Below, one piece after another: positions 32,547-42,663 of a DNA stretch of 64,000 nt. The notes beneath the pieces are model-generated. The model did not search any database and was not told where the DNA came from. It worked only from the letters and a program-made list of their open reading frames with translations. The stretch lies in assembly GCF_009796285.1 (NCBI RefSeq), contig NZ_CP047020.1, positions 5,828,001 to 5,892,000 of the forward strand. The letters are read 5' to 3'. Within the stretch, counting starts at the first letter, position 1; every line of letters begins with the position of its first letter. Position numbers and translations under genes: made by a program. Origin of the DNA: Streptomyces broussonetiae. GTDB lineage: Bacteria > Actinomycetota > Actinomycetes > Streptomycetales > Streptomycetaceae.

Positions 32547-33323
32547 TCACTTCAGCTTGGCCTGCTGGGCCTTGACGACCTCCGGTGAGACCACGTACGC
32601 CTTCTTGTCCATCATCGCGCCCAGGTTCGTCGTGAAGTAGACCGCCAGGGAGTTCCCGGTGCGTACGACCGCGGCGTGGACGGGAGCCGGGTCCCCGTCG
32701 CCGGTGTCCATGGTCGCGCTGAACGCCACCGAACCGCCCCCGGTGGTCACGGCCCGCTCCTCGGCGACCTTGGTGAACCTCACCTTCGTGCCCGCCTGCG
32801 CGGCGGGGAACCCGCTCGCGCAGGCGGGCACGGCGGTGCGGAGCGACGCGAGTGCCTTCCCGGCGCCGTCCCCGTCGTAGGAGGCCAGGGTGATCGTGGT
32901 GACGTCCCGGTCCAGGGACTTGTGGATCGCTTCCTCGAACTTCCCGTCGGCCAGGTCGTCCAGGGAAGTCGCCTTGTCCGACGGGCTCTTGGGCCGGTTC
33001 TCCGTGGCCAGGCGGTCGGTCTGCGCCGCCGCCCCGGCCGGCGGGAGCCCGCTCATCACGCGGGCCAGCGGCAGGCACCGTGTGCTGTCGGTCGTGATCG
33101 GCTTGGCGCGGGTGGCCGGCACCGCCGCCACCTTGTAGCCGGGCACCTCGCCGTCGGCGACGATCAGCTTCTTCAACTCCGCGGCGCTCGGCGCCTTCGC
33201 GGCCGTACCGGAATCCTTCGACCCCTCGTCCGATCCCCCGCCGGAACAGCCCGTGACAAGGGCGAACGACAGCGCACCCACAGTTGCTGCGGCGCACAGG
33301 CGCACACCCGATGATCTCTTCAT
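32547..33323 (-). CDS. secreted lipoprotein
   Basis: 258 residues. The signal peptide ends in a lipobox (ALVTGC, Cys26), followed by a Gly/Ser/Asp linker and a globular domain starting at AELKKLIVADGEVPGY. Similar large lipoproteins are common in Streptomyces, with no assigned role. The domain has alternating strands (VTTITLASYDGD, AFSATMDTGD, NSLAVYFTTNLG), consistent with an LpqN- or sensor-like alpha/beta fold, but I cannot name it. Monocistronic. Confidence 0.8.
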   Translation of the reverse strand: MKRSSGVRLCAAATVGALSFALVTGCSGGGSDEGSKDSGTAAKAPSAAELKKLIVADGEVPGYKVAAVPATRAKPITTDSTRCLPLARVMSGLPPAGAAAQTDRLATENRPKSPSDKATSLDDLADGKFEEAIHKSLDRDVTTITLASYDGDGAGKALASLRTAVPACASGFPAAQAGTKVRFTKVAEERAVTTGGGSVAFSATMDTGDGDPAPVHAAVVRTGNSLAVYFTTNLGAMMDKKAYVVSPEVVKAQQAKLK

Positions 33324-33365
33324 GCGCGCACTATCTGTGCACGTTCAAGGACTCGTCAAGGGAAA

Positions 33366-33671
33366 TTAAAAGCCGAGACGTTCGCGGCGCACCGAATACA
33401 CCACGAATCCGGCGCCCACGGCGAGGAAGAGCGAGCCGCCGACGACGTACGGCGTGGTGTCGGGGCTTCCGGTGTCGGCGAGTTCGGTGCTGTCCTCGGC
33501 AGCCGCCGCCGACACCGCCCTCGCCTGCTGTGTCAGACGCGTCGCGGAGGTCTCCGCGTCGGCCTTGGCCGGGGAGTCCTGCGACGCGTTCGCGGACGGG
33601 ACGAACCAGAGCGCGCAGAGCAGAGTGCCCGCGGCGGTGGCGGTCAGCAGCGGACGGCGAGCGGATGACAC
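33366..33671 (-). CDS. small LAXTG sortase substrate
   Basis: 101 residues, GTG start with AAGGGGAT upstream. A Sec signal peptide (cleavage near NAS, residue 29) is followed by only about 38 residues of Ala/Glu/Thr-rich sequence. The sorting signal is LADTG, then TTPYVVGGSLFLAVGAGFVV as membrane span and the basic tail RRERLGF. LAXTG is the motif read by class E sortases of Streptomyces. After both cleavages a peptide of roughly 40 residues would be attached to the wall. No sortase gene is nearby. Confidence 0.8.
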   Translation of the reverse strand: MSSARRPLLTATAAGTLLCALWFVPSANASQDSPAKADAETSATRLTQQARAVSAAAAEDSTELADTGSPDTTPYVVGGSLFLAVGAGFVVYSVRRERLGF

Positions 33672-33780
33672 GGAATATCGATCCCCTTGTGACGCTGGCG
33701 AATTGGCCGTGTGGGGCGATGTTAGTGAAAGTCGCGGGTCACAGGAAAGTCACGGGAGGTTTCGGCCGTACGCTCGCGCC

Positions 33781-34116
33781 ATGAGTGTTGAAGAGACATC
33801 ACGTTTTGTACGGCTTCGCGTGGAGCTGGTCCTCGAGGTCCAGGACGAGGGCGGGCTGAGCAAGGCCGCGCTGCGCCGGCTCGCCCAGGATCCGGAACTG
33901 CCGGAAGAGGAGCGGGCCCAGGCCGAGGCCGCTGTGACCCAAGACACCGCGGAGGCCCTCGCGTATCTCGTCGACCCGTTCGACCTGGTCAGCGAGGTGC
34001 CCGGAGTGGAGCTGCAGCAGGCCTCCTGGTCCAGCGAGCGGGTCGACTATGACCCCGACTCGCCCGACTGGGACCTCGACGAGGAAGATGAGGAGGACGA
34101 CGCCGACGACGAGTGA
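33781..34116 (+). CDS. acidic hypothetical protein
   Basis: 111 residues, ATG start. A compact helical N-terminal part (RLRVELVLEVQDEGGLSKAAL) is followed by a middle segment with VDPFDLVSEVPGVEL and a strongly acidic C-terminal tail (DLDEEDEEDDADDE). The acidic tail suggests a partner for a basic protein or DNA mimicry, which is speculation. Terminator at 34154. No family recognised. Confidence 0.7.
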   Translation: MSVEETSRFVRLRVELVLEVQDEGGLSKAALRRLAQDPELPEEERAQAEAAVTQDTAEALAYLVDPFDLVSEVPGVELQQASWSSERVDYDPDSPDWDLDEEDEEDDADDE

Positions 34117-34153
34117 GCGGACGGCATGGGCTGAGCGTCCCGGGGCAGAAGTG

Positions 34154-34184
34154 ACCCCGGACGGCAACCGCCGTCCGGGGTTTC
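34154..34184 (+). terminator. terminator after the acidic protein gene
   Basis: ACCCCGGACGG (34154-34164) pairs with CCGTCCGGGGT (34171-34181), followed by TTTCGTC. Confidence 0.88.
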
Positions 34185-34374
34185 GTCGTCTCAGTGAGCG
34201 CACGGTTCGGTGAGCGCACGGCCCGTCTCTCGCACCACCCGCAGTGCCGCGGACGTGGTGTGCCCCACAGATCCAGTGGATGCGGAACGGGACGGCGGGG
34301 CCGTAGCGTTGAAGGTTCTGGTCTTACGGGGATTCTCGGGGATTCGCGACTCGGCAACGATGGAGAAGCTTGTG

Positions 34375-35622
34375 ATGACGGACAGCAAGCGGCGCAGGGG
34401 CCTGATGGCCGCGTCCGCCCTGCTCGGCAGTGTGCTGATGCTCTCGGCGTGTTCCGGCGGTGGCAAGGCCTCCACCGGCGGCAACGGCGACAGCTCGCAG
34501 GCGAAGGCCGACGCGGCCGCTGCGAAGAAGTCGTCGGAGGCGCAGATCACGATCACGCCCAAGGACGGCTCCAACAACGCCTCCATCAACAACTCCGCCG
34601 CCGTCACGGTCAGCAAGGGCACGCTCACCGGCGTCACGATGACCACCGAGGACGGCAAGGCCGTCGCCGGTCAGCTTGCCGCCGACAAGCACAGCTGGAA
34701 GCCCACCGTCCAGCTGGACCGCTCCACCACGTACAAGGTCGCCGCCGAGGCCACGGACTCCCAGGGGCGCGTGGCGCACGAGAACGCGTCCTTCACCACC
34801 GTCTCGCCGGCCAACAGCTTCATAGGCAGCTTCACCCCGGACAGCGGTTCGACCGTGGGTGTCGGCATGCCCGTGTCGATCAACTTCGACAAGGCGATCA
34901 CCAACAAGGCGGCCGTGCAGAAGGGCATCACGGTCTCCTCCAGCAGCGGCCAGGAGGTCGTCGGCCACTGGTTCGGCGCCAACCGCCTGGACTTCCGGCC
35001 CGAGCAGTACTGGAAGGAGGGCTCCACCGTCACCCTCAAGCTGGCACTCGACGGCGTCGAGGGCGCCGGCGGCGTCTACGGCGTCCAGCAGAAGACGGTC
35101 ACCTTCCACATCGGCCGCAACCAGGTCTCCTACGTCGACGCGAAGACCAAGCAGATGAAGGTCACGGAGGACGGCAAGGTCATCAAGACCATCCCGATCT
35201 CCGCCGGTGCCCCCGAGCACACCACGTACGAGGGCCAGATGGTGATATCGGAGAAGTTCACCCAGACCCGGATGAACGGCGCGACGGTCGGCTTCACCGA
35301 CTCCGACGGCAAGGGCGAGTACGACATCAAGGACGTCCCCCACGCCATGCGCCTGACCAGCTCCGGCACGTTCATCCACGGCAACTACTGGGGTGCCCCG
35401 TCCGTCTTCGGCTCCGTCAACACCAGCCACGGCTGTGTCGGCCTGCAGGACGTGAAGGGCGCGGGCGACAAGGGCACGCCGGCGGCGTGGTTCTACGACC
35501 ACTCGCTGGTCGGTGACGTCGTGGTCGTCCAGAACACGGGCGACAAGACGGTCTCCCCGGACAACGGCCTCAACGGCTGGAACATGAACTGGGCGCAGTG
35601 GAAGGCCGGTTCGGCCGTCTGA
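34375..35622 (+). CDS. L,D-transpeptidase lipoprotein (Ig-like plus YkuD)
   Basis: About 415 residues from the ATG at 34375, with GGAGAAG 9 nt upstream; a GTG at 34372 and an ATG at 34360 are alternatives. Lipobox LMLSAC, Ser/Asn/Lys-rich linker, two Ig-like bacterial domains (the second beginning SFTPDSGSTVGVGMPVSINFD), then a YkuD catalytic domain. The active site is HGNYWG...NTSHGCVGL, with Cys as nucleophile. It forms 3-3 cross-links in peptidoglycan at the outer membrane face, like mycobacterial LdtMt2. Confidence 0.92.
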   Translation: MTDSKRRRGLMAASALLGSVLMLSACSGGGKASTGGNGDSSQAKADAAAAKKSSEAQITITPKDGSNNASINNSAAVTVSKGTLTGVTMTTEDGKAVAGQLAADKHSWKPTVQLDRSTTYKVAAEATDSQGRVAHENASFTTVSPANSFIGSFTPDSGSTVGVGMPVSINFDKAITNKAAVQKGITVSSSSGQEVVGHWFGANRLDFRPEQYWKEGSTVTLKLALDGVEGAGGVYGVQQKTVTFHIGRNQVSYVDAKTKQMKVTEDGKVIKTIPISAGAPEHTTYEGQMVISEKFTQTRMNGATVGFTDSDGKGEYDIKDVPHAMRLTSSGTFIHGNYWGAPSVFGSVNTSHGCVGLQDVKGAGDKGTPAAWFYDHSLVGDVVVVQNTGDKTVSPDNGLNGWNMNWAQWKAGSAV

Positions 35623-35645
35623 CCCCCGGCTCTCCACAGTTTCCT

Positions 35646-35670
35646 GATGCCGCCCCCCAGGGGCGGCATC
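35646..35670. terminator. terminator after the L,D-transpeptidase gene
   Basis: GATGCCGCCCC (35646-35656) and GGGGCGGCATC (35660-35670) form an 11-bp perfect stem with a CCA loop. Confidence 0.88.
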
Positions 35671-35757
35671 GGTGTTTCCGGGGCCGGACACGGCCTTCTC
35701 ATGGTTCTTTTATGCCGGCCTTAGGGTGCCGTCACGGTCTGTCCCTAGCTTGCGGCC

Positions 35758-37233
35758 ATGTTCTTCACCTACCTGAGGCGCGAACTGCGCCGCCGCAGAA
35801 AGGCGGCTCTCGTCGTCGCCTCCGGACTTGCGCTGGGCATCGCGCTGGTCATCGTGGTCAACTCCGTGTCGAACGGCATGGGCAAGGCCCAGGACAAGGT
35901 CCTGCAGTCGCTGTACGGCCTCGGCACGGACATGACCGTCACCAAGGCGGCGAACGCCCAGACCGGCGACGCGCAGCGTCCGCGCTTCCAGTTCGGCGCC
36001 AAGGACAACGGCGACAACTCGACGCAGAGCAGCGACCGCGTCATGGTGCAGGGCTTCACCACCCTGGGCTCCTCCACCGTCACCCAGGTCGGCAACCAGA
36101 AGGGCGTCTCGTCCGCCGTGGGCGGGCTGAGCCTCAGGGTGCTCAAGGTCAGCGGCCAGTTCACGCGCGGCCAGTTCCAGCAAGGCGGGGGCGGCGGGGG
36201 ATTCCGGCGCGGCGGCGAGAGCGGCCGGCCGCAGGGTGAGGTCAAGGGCGGCGGCGCCAACTTCGACATCAACCAGTACTCGGTCTTCGGCACCGACGTG
36301 ACCAAGCCGGCGCTCGGCCCGCTGACCTCCTCGAAGATCACCAGCGGCCGTGCCTTCAAGTCGACCGAGACGGACGCGAAGGTCGCCGTCGCCGACGCGT
36401 CGTACGCCAAGGAGAAGAGCCTCAAGGTCGGCTCCACGGTCACCATCAAGGACGTGAAGTACTCGGTCATCGGCATCGCGACGGCCGACAGCGGCGACTC
36501 CGCGGCCAATCTGTACATCCCGCTCGAGCAGGCACAGAGCCTGAGCGGCAACGCGAACAAGGTCACCACGATCTACGTCAAGGCGACCGACTCCCAGCAG
36601 ATCGACACCGTCAAGAGCGCCATCCAGAAGAACGTCTCGGGTACGACGGTCACCACCTCCGCCGACCTGGCGAAGACGGTCTCGGGCTCGCTGTCCACCG
36701 CCTCCTCGCTCGCCACCAACGTCGGCAAGTGGCTGTCCATCGCGGTCCTGGTGGCCGCGTTCCTGGTGGCCGGCCTGCTGACCTCCTCCGCGGTCTCCCG
36801 TCGCGTCCGCGAGTTCGGCACGCTCAAGGCGCTGGGCTGGAAGTCGGGCCGGGTGACCCGGCAGGTGGTCGGCGAGGCCGTCGTCAACGGCCTGGTGGGC
36901 GGAGCCCTCGGCATCGCCCTCGGCCTGGTCGGCGCCTACGTCGTCACGGCCATCAGCCCCACCCTCCAGGCGCAGCTCGGCGGTGGCGGCGGCACCGGTG
37001 GCGGTGGCTTCGGCGGTTCCGGCGGCGGTGGCTTCGGCGGTGGTGGCGGCTTCGGCGGCCCGGGCCGCCAGGCGGCGAAGACCCTTCAGGTGGCCCTCAC
37101 GGCCCCGGTCAGCGCGACGACGATCGTCCTCGCGGTGGGCCTCGCGGTGGCGGGCGGCCTGATCGCGGGAGCGTTCGGCGGCTGGCGGGCGAGCCGCCTG
37201 CGACCGGCCGACGCGCTGAGGCGGGTGGAGTGA
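35758..37233 (+). CDS. FtsX/MacB-like ABC transporter permease
   Basis: 491 residues with the MacB_PCD/FtsX plan: first membrane segment about 20-40, a large extracytoplasmic domain (about 45-310), then three C-terminal segments. The conserved VREFGTLKALGWKSGRVTRQVVGEAVVNGLVGG loop is present. Two Gly-rich inserts are unusual: a Gly/Gln/Arg run near 140-160 in the outer domain, and a Gly/Phe run near 405-435 between the last membrane segments. TAGCTT lies 6 nt before the ATG and there is no Shine-Dalgarno. Pairs with the ATPase at 37282. Confidence 0.88.
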   Translation: MFFTYLRRELRRRRKAALVVASGLALGIALVIVVNSVSNGMGKAQDKVLQSLYGLGTDMTVTKAANAQTGDAQRPRFQFGAKDNGDNSTQSSDRVMVQGFTTLGSSTVTQVGNQKGVSSAVGGLSLRVLKVSGQFTRGQFQQGGGGGGFRRGGESGRPQGEVKGGGANFDINQYSVFGTDVTKPALGPLTSSKITSGRAFKSTETDAKVAVADASYAKEKSLKVGSTVTIKDVKYSVIGIATADSGDSAANLYIPLEQAQSLSGNANKVTTIYVKATDSQQIDTVKSAIQKNVSGTTVTTSADLAKTVSGSLSTASSLATNVGKWLSIAVLVAAFLVAGLLTSSAVSRRVREFGTLKALGWKSGRVTRQVVGEAVVNGLVGGALGIALGLVGAYVVTAISPTLQAQLGGGGGTGGGGFGGSGGGGFGGGGGFGGPGRQAAKTLQVALTAPVSATTIVLAVGLAVAGGLIAGAFGGWRASRLRPADALRRVE

Positions 37234-37281
37234 CGGACGCCCGACCCGAGCGCACACCTCGACCCTCATCCAGGAGCCACC

Positions 37282-37965
<684 letters not shown>

Positions 37966-38207
37966 CGGTGCGTCTGAGGCGGGACAACACCCCTTTTCCA
38001 TAGGGCACTTCGCGATTGTGTAACGGTGTCCCGCCCGCCGCGTAACAGTTTCCCGACCTTCCTCTTACCGTCCTTTCATCTGTTGAGACGGCTGATCGCC
38101 CCCGGCATACTGCGTGATCCGGGGGGTGACGTGCATACGTGCGAGACCACTCCCCCCGGCCGGACGAACGGGGAATTCGCCCGGTACTCCGTCTCCAGGG
38201 GGAGAAC

Positions 38208-41200
38208 TTGCGCAGACAAGTGAAAACTGCTGCTGCGGCGGGTGCGGCAACGGCCGCAGCCGTCGCCCTCGCCGCGGGCATGACCAGCCCGGCATCGGCG
38301 AGGCCCACGGAGCGCACCTCGTCCGGCGCCTCGGTGCTCGGCGCCAAGACCCGTGTCACCCTCATCACCGGTGATCGTGTCGCCCTCGACGCCAAGGGCC
38401 GGATCGTCGGAGTGGAGCGGGCCAAGGGCCGCGAGCACATACCCTTCCAGGTCCGCAGGACCGAGGGGCACACGCTGGTCGTCCCCGCCGACGCGGCCCC
38501 CCTGGTGGCCTCCGGCACCCTGGACCAGCGGCTGTTCGACATCACCGAGCTGAACAAGGCGGCCACCCGCAAGGACCAGAAGAACGGTCTGAAGGTCATC
38601 GTCGGCTACCGCGGCACCGCCGCGACCGCCCGGGCCGACGTGCGGGACGCGGGCCGCCTGCGCCACAGCCTCGCGGCGCTCAACGCCGACGCCGTACAGG
38701 CCCCGGTGCAGGACACCGCCGCGCTGTGGCACGCCGTCACCGACGGCGGCAGGTCCGCCTCCGGCATCGCGCACGTCTGGCTCGACGGCGTCCGCAAGGC
38801 CTCCCTCGACAAGTCCGTGCCGCAGATCGGCGCGCCGGTCGCGTGGAAGGCCGGCTACACCGGCAAGGGCGTGAAGGTCGCCGTCCTCGACACCGGCGTG
38901 GACACCCGCCACCCGGACCTCAAGGACCAGGTGATCGAGTCCAGGAACTTCTCCGGCGCCAAGGACGCCACCGACCACTTCGGGCACGGCACGCACGTCG
39001 CCTCCATCGTGGCGGGCACCGGCGCCAAGTCCGGCGGGAAGTACACCGGTGTCGCGCCGGGCGCCAAGATCCTCAACGGCAAGGTCCTGGACGACTCCGG
39101 CTCCGGCGACGACTCCGGCATCCTCGCCGGCATGGAGTGGGCCGCCGCACAGGGCGCCTCCGTCGTCAACCTCAGCCTGGGCGGCACCGACAGCCCCGGC
39201 ATCGACCCGCTGGAGGCCGAGGTCGACAAGCTGTCCGCCGAGAAGGGCATCCTGTTCGCGATCGCCGCGGGCAACGACGGCCCCGACTCGATCGGCTCGC
39301 CGGGCAGCGCGGACGCCGCGCTCACCGTCGGCGCCGTCGACAAGAAGGACAGGCTCGCCGACTTCTCCTCCACCGGCCCGCGCGTCGGCGACGGCGCCAT
39401 CAAGCCGGACGTCACCGCGCCCGGCGTGGACATCACCGCCGCCGCGGCCAAGGGCAGCGTCATCGACCAGGAGGTCGGCGAGAAGCCCGAGGGCTACCTG
39501 ACCCTCTCCGGCACCTCGATGGCCACGCCGCATGTCGCCGGCGCCGCCGCGATCCTCAAGCAGGAGCACCCGGACTGGGGCTACGCCGAGCTGAAGGGCG
39601 CGCTGACCGGCTCCGCCAGGGGCGGCGCCTACACGCCGTTCCAGCAGGGGTCGGGCCGTATCGCGGTGGACAGGGCCATCACCCAGTCCGTGATCGCCGA
39701 CCCGGTCTCGCTGAGCTTCGGTGTCCAGCAGTGGCCGCACACCGACGACAAACCGGTCACCAGGAAGGTCACGTACCGCAACCTGGGTGACAAGGCCGCC
39801 ACGCTCACCCTGAGCAGCACCGGCCTCGACCCCAGGGGCAAGGCGGCCCCGGCCGGCTTCTTCAAGCTGGGTGCCACCAAGGTGACCGTCCCGGCGCACG
39901 GCACGGCCTCCGTCGGCCTCACCGTCGACACCAGGCTGGGCGGCACCCTCGACGGCGCCTACTCCGCGTACGTGACCGCGACCGGCGCCGGCCAGAGCGT
40001 CCGCACGGCCGCCGCGGTGACGCGCGAAGTGGAGTCGTACGACGTCACGCTGAAGTTCATCGGGCGCGACGGCAAGCCGGCTCCGTTCTACAACGCCGAC
40101 CTCAACGGTGTCGCCGGCCTCGCGAGCGGCAAGGACTTCAACCCGTACGACAGGTCCGGCACGGTGAAGGTGCGCGCGCCCAAGGGCACGTACATCCTCA
40201 ACTCCTCCCTCTACGCGGACCCGGCCGACGCCACCAAGGGCGTCGACTGGATCGCCCAGCCCAAGTTGACCGTCGCCAGGAAGCAGACGATCACGATCGA
40301 CGCGCGCAGGACCAGGCCGGTCGGCATCAGCGTCCCGGCCACGGGTGTGAAGTCCGCGTTCGCCGCCCCGGAGTACGACGTCATCGTCGGCAAGGGCCAG
40401 TACGGCTACGGCTGGTTCCTGGACTCGTACAAGAACTTCCGCACCCTCCACCTGGGCCCGCAGCTGCCCCCCGGATCGCTGTACCAGCAGTGGGACGGCC
40501 ACTGGACCAAGGGCGCGAGCGAGGAGTACGACGTCACCGCCGGCGGTCCGGTCAAGCAGCTCGCCACCGGTTACACCAAGCACTTCACGGCGAGTGAGCT
40601 GGCCACGGTCAAGGCACGGCTCGGTGCCTCGGCGAGCGGCAGGACCGGCTCGGTCAACGCGGTCGGATGGCTGCCCGGCAGCAGCGGTGCCTCCTCCATC
40701 GGCATCCCGCAGAAGCTGCCCGGCACCCGGACCCTGCACCTGTCCGCCACGGGCGGGGTGAACTGGCAGCTGGAGTTCGCCCAGGACGGCGGCACCGACC
40801 GGGACGGCTTCCCGATCACCGAGGCGTCGTACACGCTCGGCGAGTTCACCTTCAAGGCCGGCCGCACCTACACCAAGACGGTCAACACCGCGGTCTTCGG
40901 CCCGCACGTCGGAGGCGGCTTCGGCCTGTTCCGCAACGGCAACGAGATCTACGGTTCGCTGCCGCTGGTCGCCGACTCCGGCAGGCACACCGGGTCCTCG
41001 GCGTTCTCCTCGGTGAGCACGACCCTGTACCGGGGCGGCACCAAGGTCGCCGTCAACGACGACCCGCTGTTCGGCGAGAAGACCTTCAAGGTCCCGGCCG
41101 GTGACGCCGCCTACAAGCTGACCACCTCGGTCAGGCGCTCGGCCGAGGTCGCCCGGGCCTCCTCCCGGATCGACGCGACCTGGACCTTCCACTCCAAGAA

Positions 41201-41522
41201 GCCCTCGGGCGACTTCGCCGAGCTGCCGGCCTCCGTTCTGCACTACGGCATCGACACCGGTCTGGACAGCCGCGTCGCGGCCGGCAAGGCGGTCACCTTC
41301 CCGGTCACCGTCGAGGGCTCGGCCGCGGGCAGGAACCTCGAGTCCCTGGCCGTCTACGTCTCCTACGACGGCAAGACCTTCAAGAAGGTCGACGTCCGCG
41401 GCGGCAGGATCACGGTGAAGAACCCCGCGAAGGGCAGGTCCGTCACCCTCCGCGCCCAGATCACCGACAAGCAGGGCAACACGTCGCAGATCACGATCTG
41501 GGACGCGTACTTCGGCAAGTGA
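38208..41522 (+). CDS. secreted subtilisin-family peptidase
   Basis: About 1104 residues from a TTG at 38208, with AGGGGGAG just upstream; a GTG at 38220 is the alternative. Signal peptide about 1-31 (ASA), propeptide to about 210, then the S8 domain with triad Asp228 (VLDTGVD), His260 (HGTHVAS) and Ser437 (GTSMATP). After about 540 residues come beta-rich C-terminal domains, the first starting with a fibronectin-like PVTRKVTYRNLGDKA segment. A large extracellular protease, single gene, with a terminator at 41545. Confidence 0.92.
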   Translation: MRRQVKTAAAAGAATAAAVALAAGMTSPASARPTERTSSGASVLGAKTRVTLITGDRVALDAKGRIVGVERAKGREHIPFQVRRTEGHTLVVPADAAPLVASGTLDQRLFDITELNKAATRKDQKNGLKVIVGYRGTAATARADVRDAGRLRHSLAALNADAVQAPVQDTAALWHAVTDGGRSASGIAHVWLDGVRKASLDKSVPQIGAPVAWKAGYTGKGVKVAVLDTGVDTRHPDLKDQVIESRNFSGAKDATDHFGHGTHVASIVAGTGAKSGGKYTGVAPGAKILNGKVLDDSGSGDDSGILAGMEWAAAQGASVVNLSLGGTDSPGIDPLEAEVDKLSAEKGILFAIAAGNDGPDSIGSPGSADAALTVGAVDKKDRLADFSSTGPRVGDGAIKPDVTAPGVDITAAAAKGSVIDQEVGEKPEGYLTLSGTSMATPHVAGAAAILKQEHPDWGYAELKGALTGSARGGAYTPFQQGSGRIAVDRAITQSVIADPVSLSFGVQQWPHTDDKPVTRKVTYRNLGDKAATLTLSSTGLDPRGKAAPAGFFKLGATKVTVPAHGTASVGLTVDTRLGGTLDGAYSAYVTATGAGQSVRTAAAVTREVESYDVTLKFIGRDGKPAPFYNADLNGVAGLASGKDFNPYDRSGTVKVRAPKGTYILNSSLYADPADATKGVDWIAQPKLTVARKQTITIDARRTRPVGISVPATGVKSAFAAPEYDVIVGKGQYGYGWFLDSYKNFRTLHLGPQLPPGSLYQQWDGHWTKGASEEYDVTAGGPVKQLATGYTKHFTASELATVKARLGASASGRTGSVNAVGWLPGSSGASSIGIPQKLPGTRTLHLSATGGVNWQLEFAQDGGTDRDGFPITEASYTLGEFTFKAGRTYTKTVNTAVFGPHVGGGFGLFRNGNEIYGSLPLVADSGRHTGSSAFSSVSTTLYRGGTKVAVNDDPLFGEKTFKVPAGDAAYKLTTSVRRSAEVARASSRIDATWTFHSKKPSGDFAELPASVLHYGIDTGLDSRVAAGKAVTFPVTVEGSAAGRNLESLAVYVSYDGKTFKKVDVRGGRITVKNPAKGRSVTLRAQITDKQGNTSQITIWDAYFGK

Positions 41523-41544
41523 GCCGTGGCGCTCTGTGCACCAC

Positions 41545-41584
41545 CGAGGGGCGCACCGGGGAACGACTCCCGGTGTGCCCCTCG
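41545..41584. terminator. terminator between the peptidase and regulator genes
   Basis: A 16-bp stem with one mismatch: 41545-41560 pairs with 41569-41584. It sits 3 bp from the stop of the convergent regulator gene. Confidence 0.88.
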
Positions 41585-41587
41585 TCG

Positions 41588-42496
41588 TCACGGGAGGGAC
41601 GAGGCCGTGCGCGTCGCGTCCGTGCCCCAGCTGGCCAGCAGGCGCAGGGAGTCGGCGGACGCGGAGTCCGGCTCGGCGTGATACGTGATCAGGGACTGGT
41701 CCGAGTCGTCCGCCAGGCGGAAGGACTCGTAGTGCAGGGACAGATCGCCGACCAGCGGATGGTGCAGACGCTTGACGCCGTGACTCTTCTCCTTGACGTC
41801 ATGCGTGGCCCACAGCCGCCGGAACTCCTCGCTCTTGACCGACAGCTCGCCCACCAGCGCCGACAGCCGCGGGTCGTCGGGGTAGCAGCCGGCGTCCATG
41901 CGCAGCGCGCAGACGATGTCGATCGCCTTCTGCTCCCAGTCGACGAAGAGATCACGGTAGTCCGGCCGCAGGAACACCATCCGCGCCCAGTTCCGCTCGG
42001 CAGGCGCCAGCTCCGCCCAGTCGCCGAAGAGCGCCGCCGCCATCCGGTTCCACGCCAGGATCTCCGAGCGCCGCCCCACGACGTACGCCGGTACGCCCGC
42101 CATCGTGTCGAGCAGCTGCCGCAGCGCCGGGCGGACCTGCTGCTGGCGCGCCGCCGGCTTCTTCTTGTGCGACTTGGGCTTCGCCAGGTGGGTGAGGTGG
42201 GCATGCTCGGCGTCCGTCAGCCGCAGGGCACGGGCGATCGCGTCCAGGACCTCCGCCGAGACGTTCCGGCCGTTGCCCTGCTCCAGGCGTGTGTAGTACG
42301 CCACGGACACCCCGGCCAGCTGCGCCAGCTCCTCGCGGCGCAGCCCCGGTACCCGCCGGTGCCGTCCGAAGGCGGGCAGCCCCACGTCCTCCGGCTTCAG
42401 CCGGGCCCGCCGGCTGCGCAGGAACTCGCTCAGCTCGGCCCGCCGGTCCAGCGAGTGCCCGGCGGCGGCTTCCGGCCGTTCGTCCCTGCGTTCCAT
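41588..42496 (-). CDS. XRE regulator with MmyB-like ligand-binding domain
   Basis: 302 residues from the ATG at 42496. Helix-turn-helix near 28-85 (VPGLRREELAQLAGVSVAYYTRLEQG), then an MmyB-like PAS-fold domain (LLDTMAGVPAYVVGRRSEILAWNRMAAALFGDW, FLRPDYRDLFVDWE). This family is typically divergent from, and thought to control, an oxidoreductase gene; here a zinc alcohol dehydrogenase fills that role. AATACT lies 6 nt before the start. Two direct repeats in the shared intergenic region are candidate operators. Confidence 0.9.
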   Translation of the reverse strand: MERRDERPEAAAGHSLDRRAELSEFLRSRRARLKPEDVGLPAFGRHRRVPGLRREELAQLAGVSVAYYTRLEQGNGRNVSAEVLDAIARALRLTDAEHAHLTHLAKPKSHKKKPAARQQQVRPALRQLLDTMAGVPAYVVGRRSEILAWNRMAAALFGDWAELAPAERNWARMVFLRPDYRDLFVDWEQKAIDIVCALRMDAGCYPDDPRLSALVGELSVKSEEFRRLWATHDVKEKSHGVKRLHHPLVGDLSLHYESFRLADDSDQSLITYHAEPDSASADSLRLLASWGTDATRTASSLP

Positions 42497-42512
42497 ACGT
42501 CCAGTATTCCTG

Positions 42513-42566
42513 GTCGTACGCAGAGCATCCTGACCCCGCCAGTAGTAGGCACAGCAGTCGTACGCA
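42513..42566. promoter_or_regulatory. paired direct repeats GTCGTACGCA in the regulator/ADH intergenic region
   Basis: The 10-mer occurs at 42513-42522 and again at 42557-42566, start-to-start distance 44 bp, close to four helical turns. Both copies lie between the divergent start codons, so they suit a regulator dimer or tetramer acting on both genes. Confidence 0.5.
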
Positions 42567-42663
42567 AGGCCGTGACCTGGGTGAACCGTGGCAGATGCGG
42601 CAGGCTGGAAGCGTGCCGGCGGAAGACAGCCGGACACGCTGAACCCTCTAGGAGAACCCCGGC

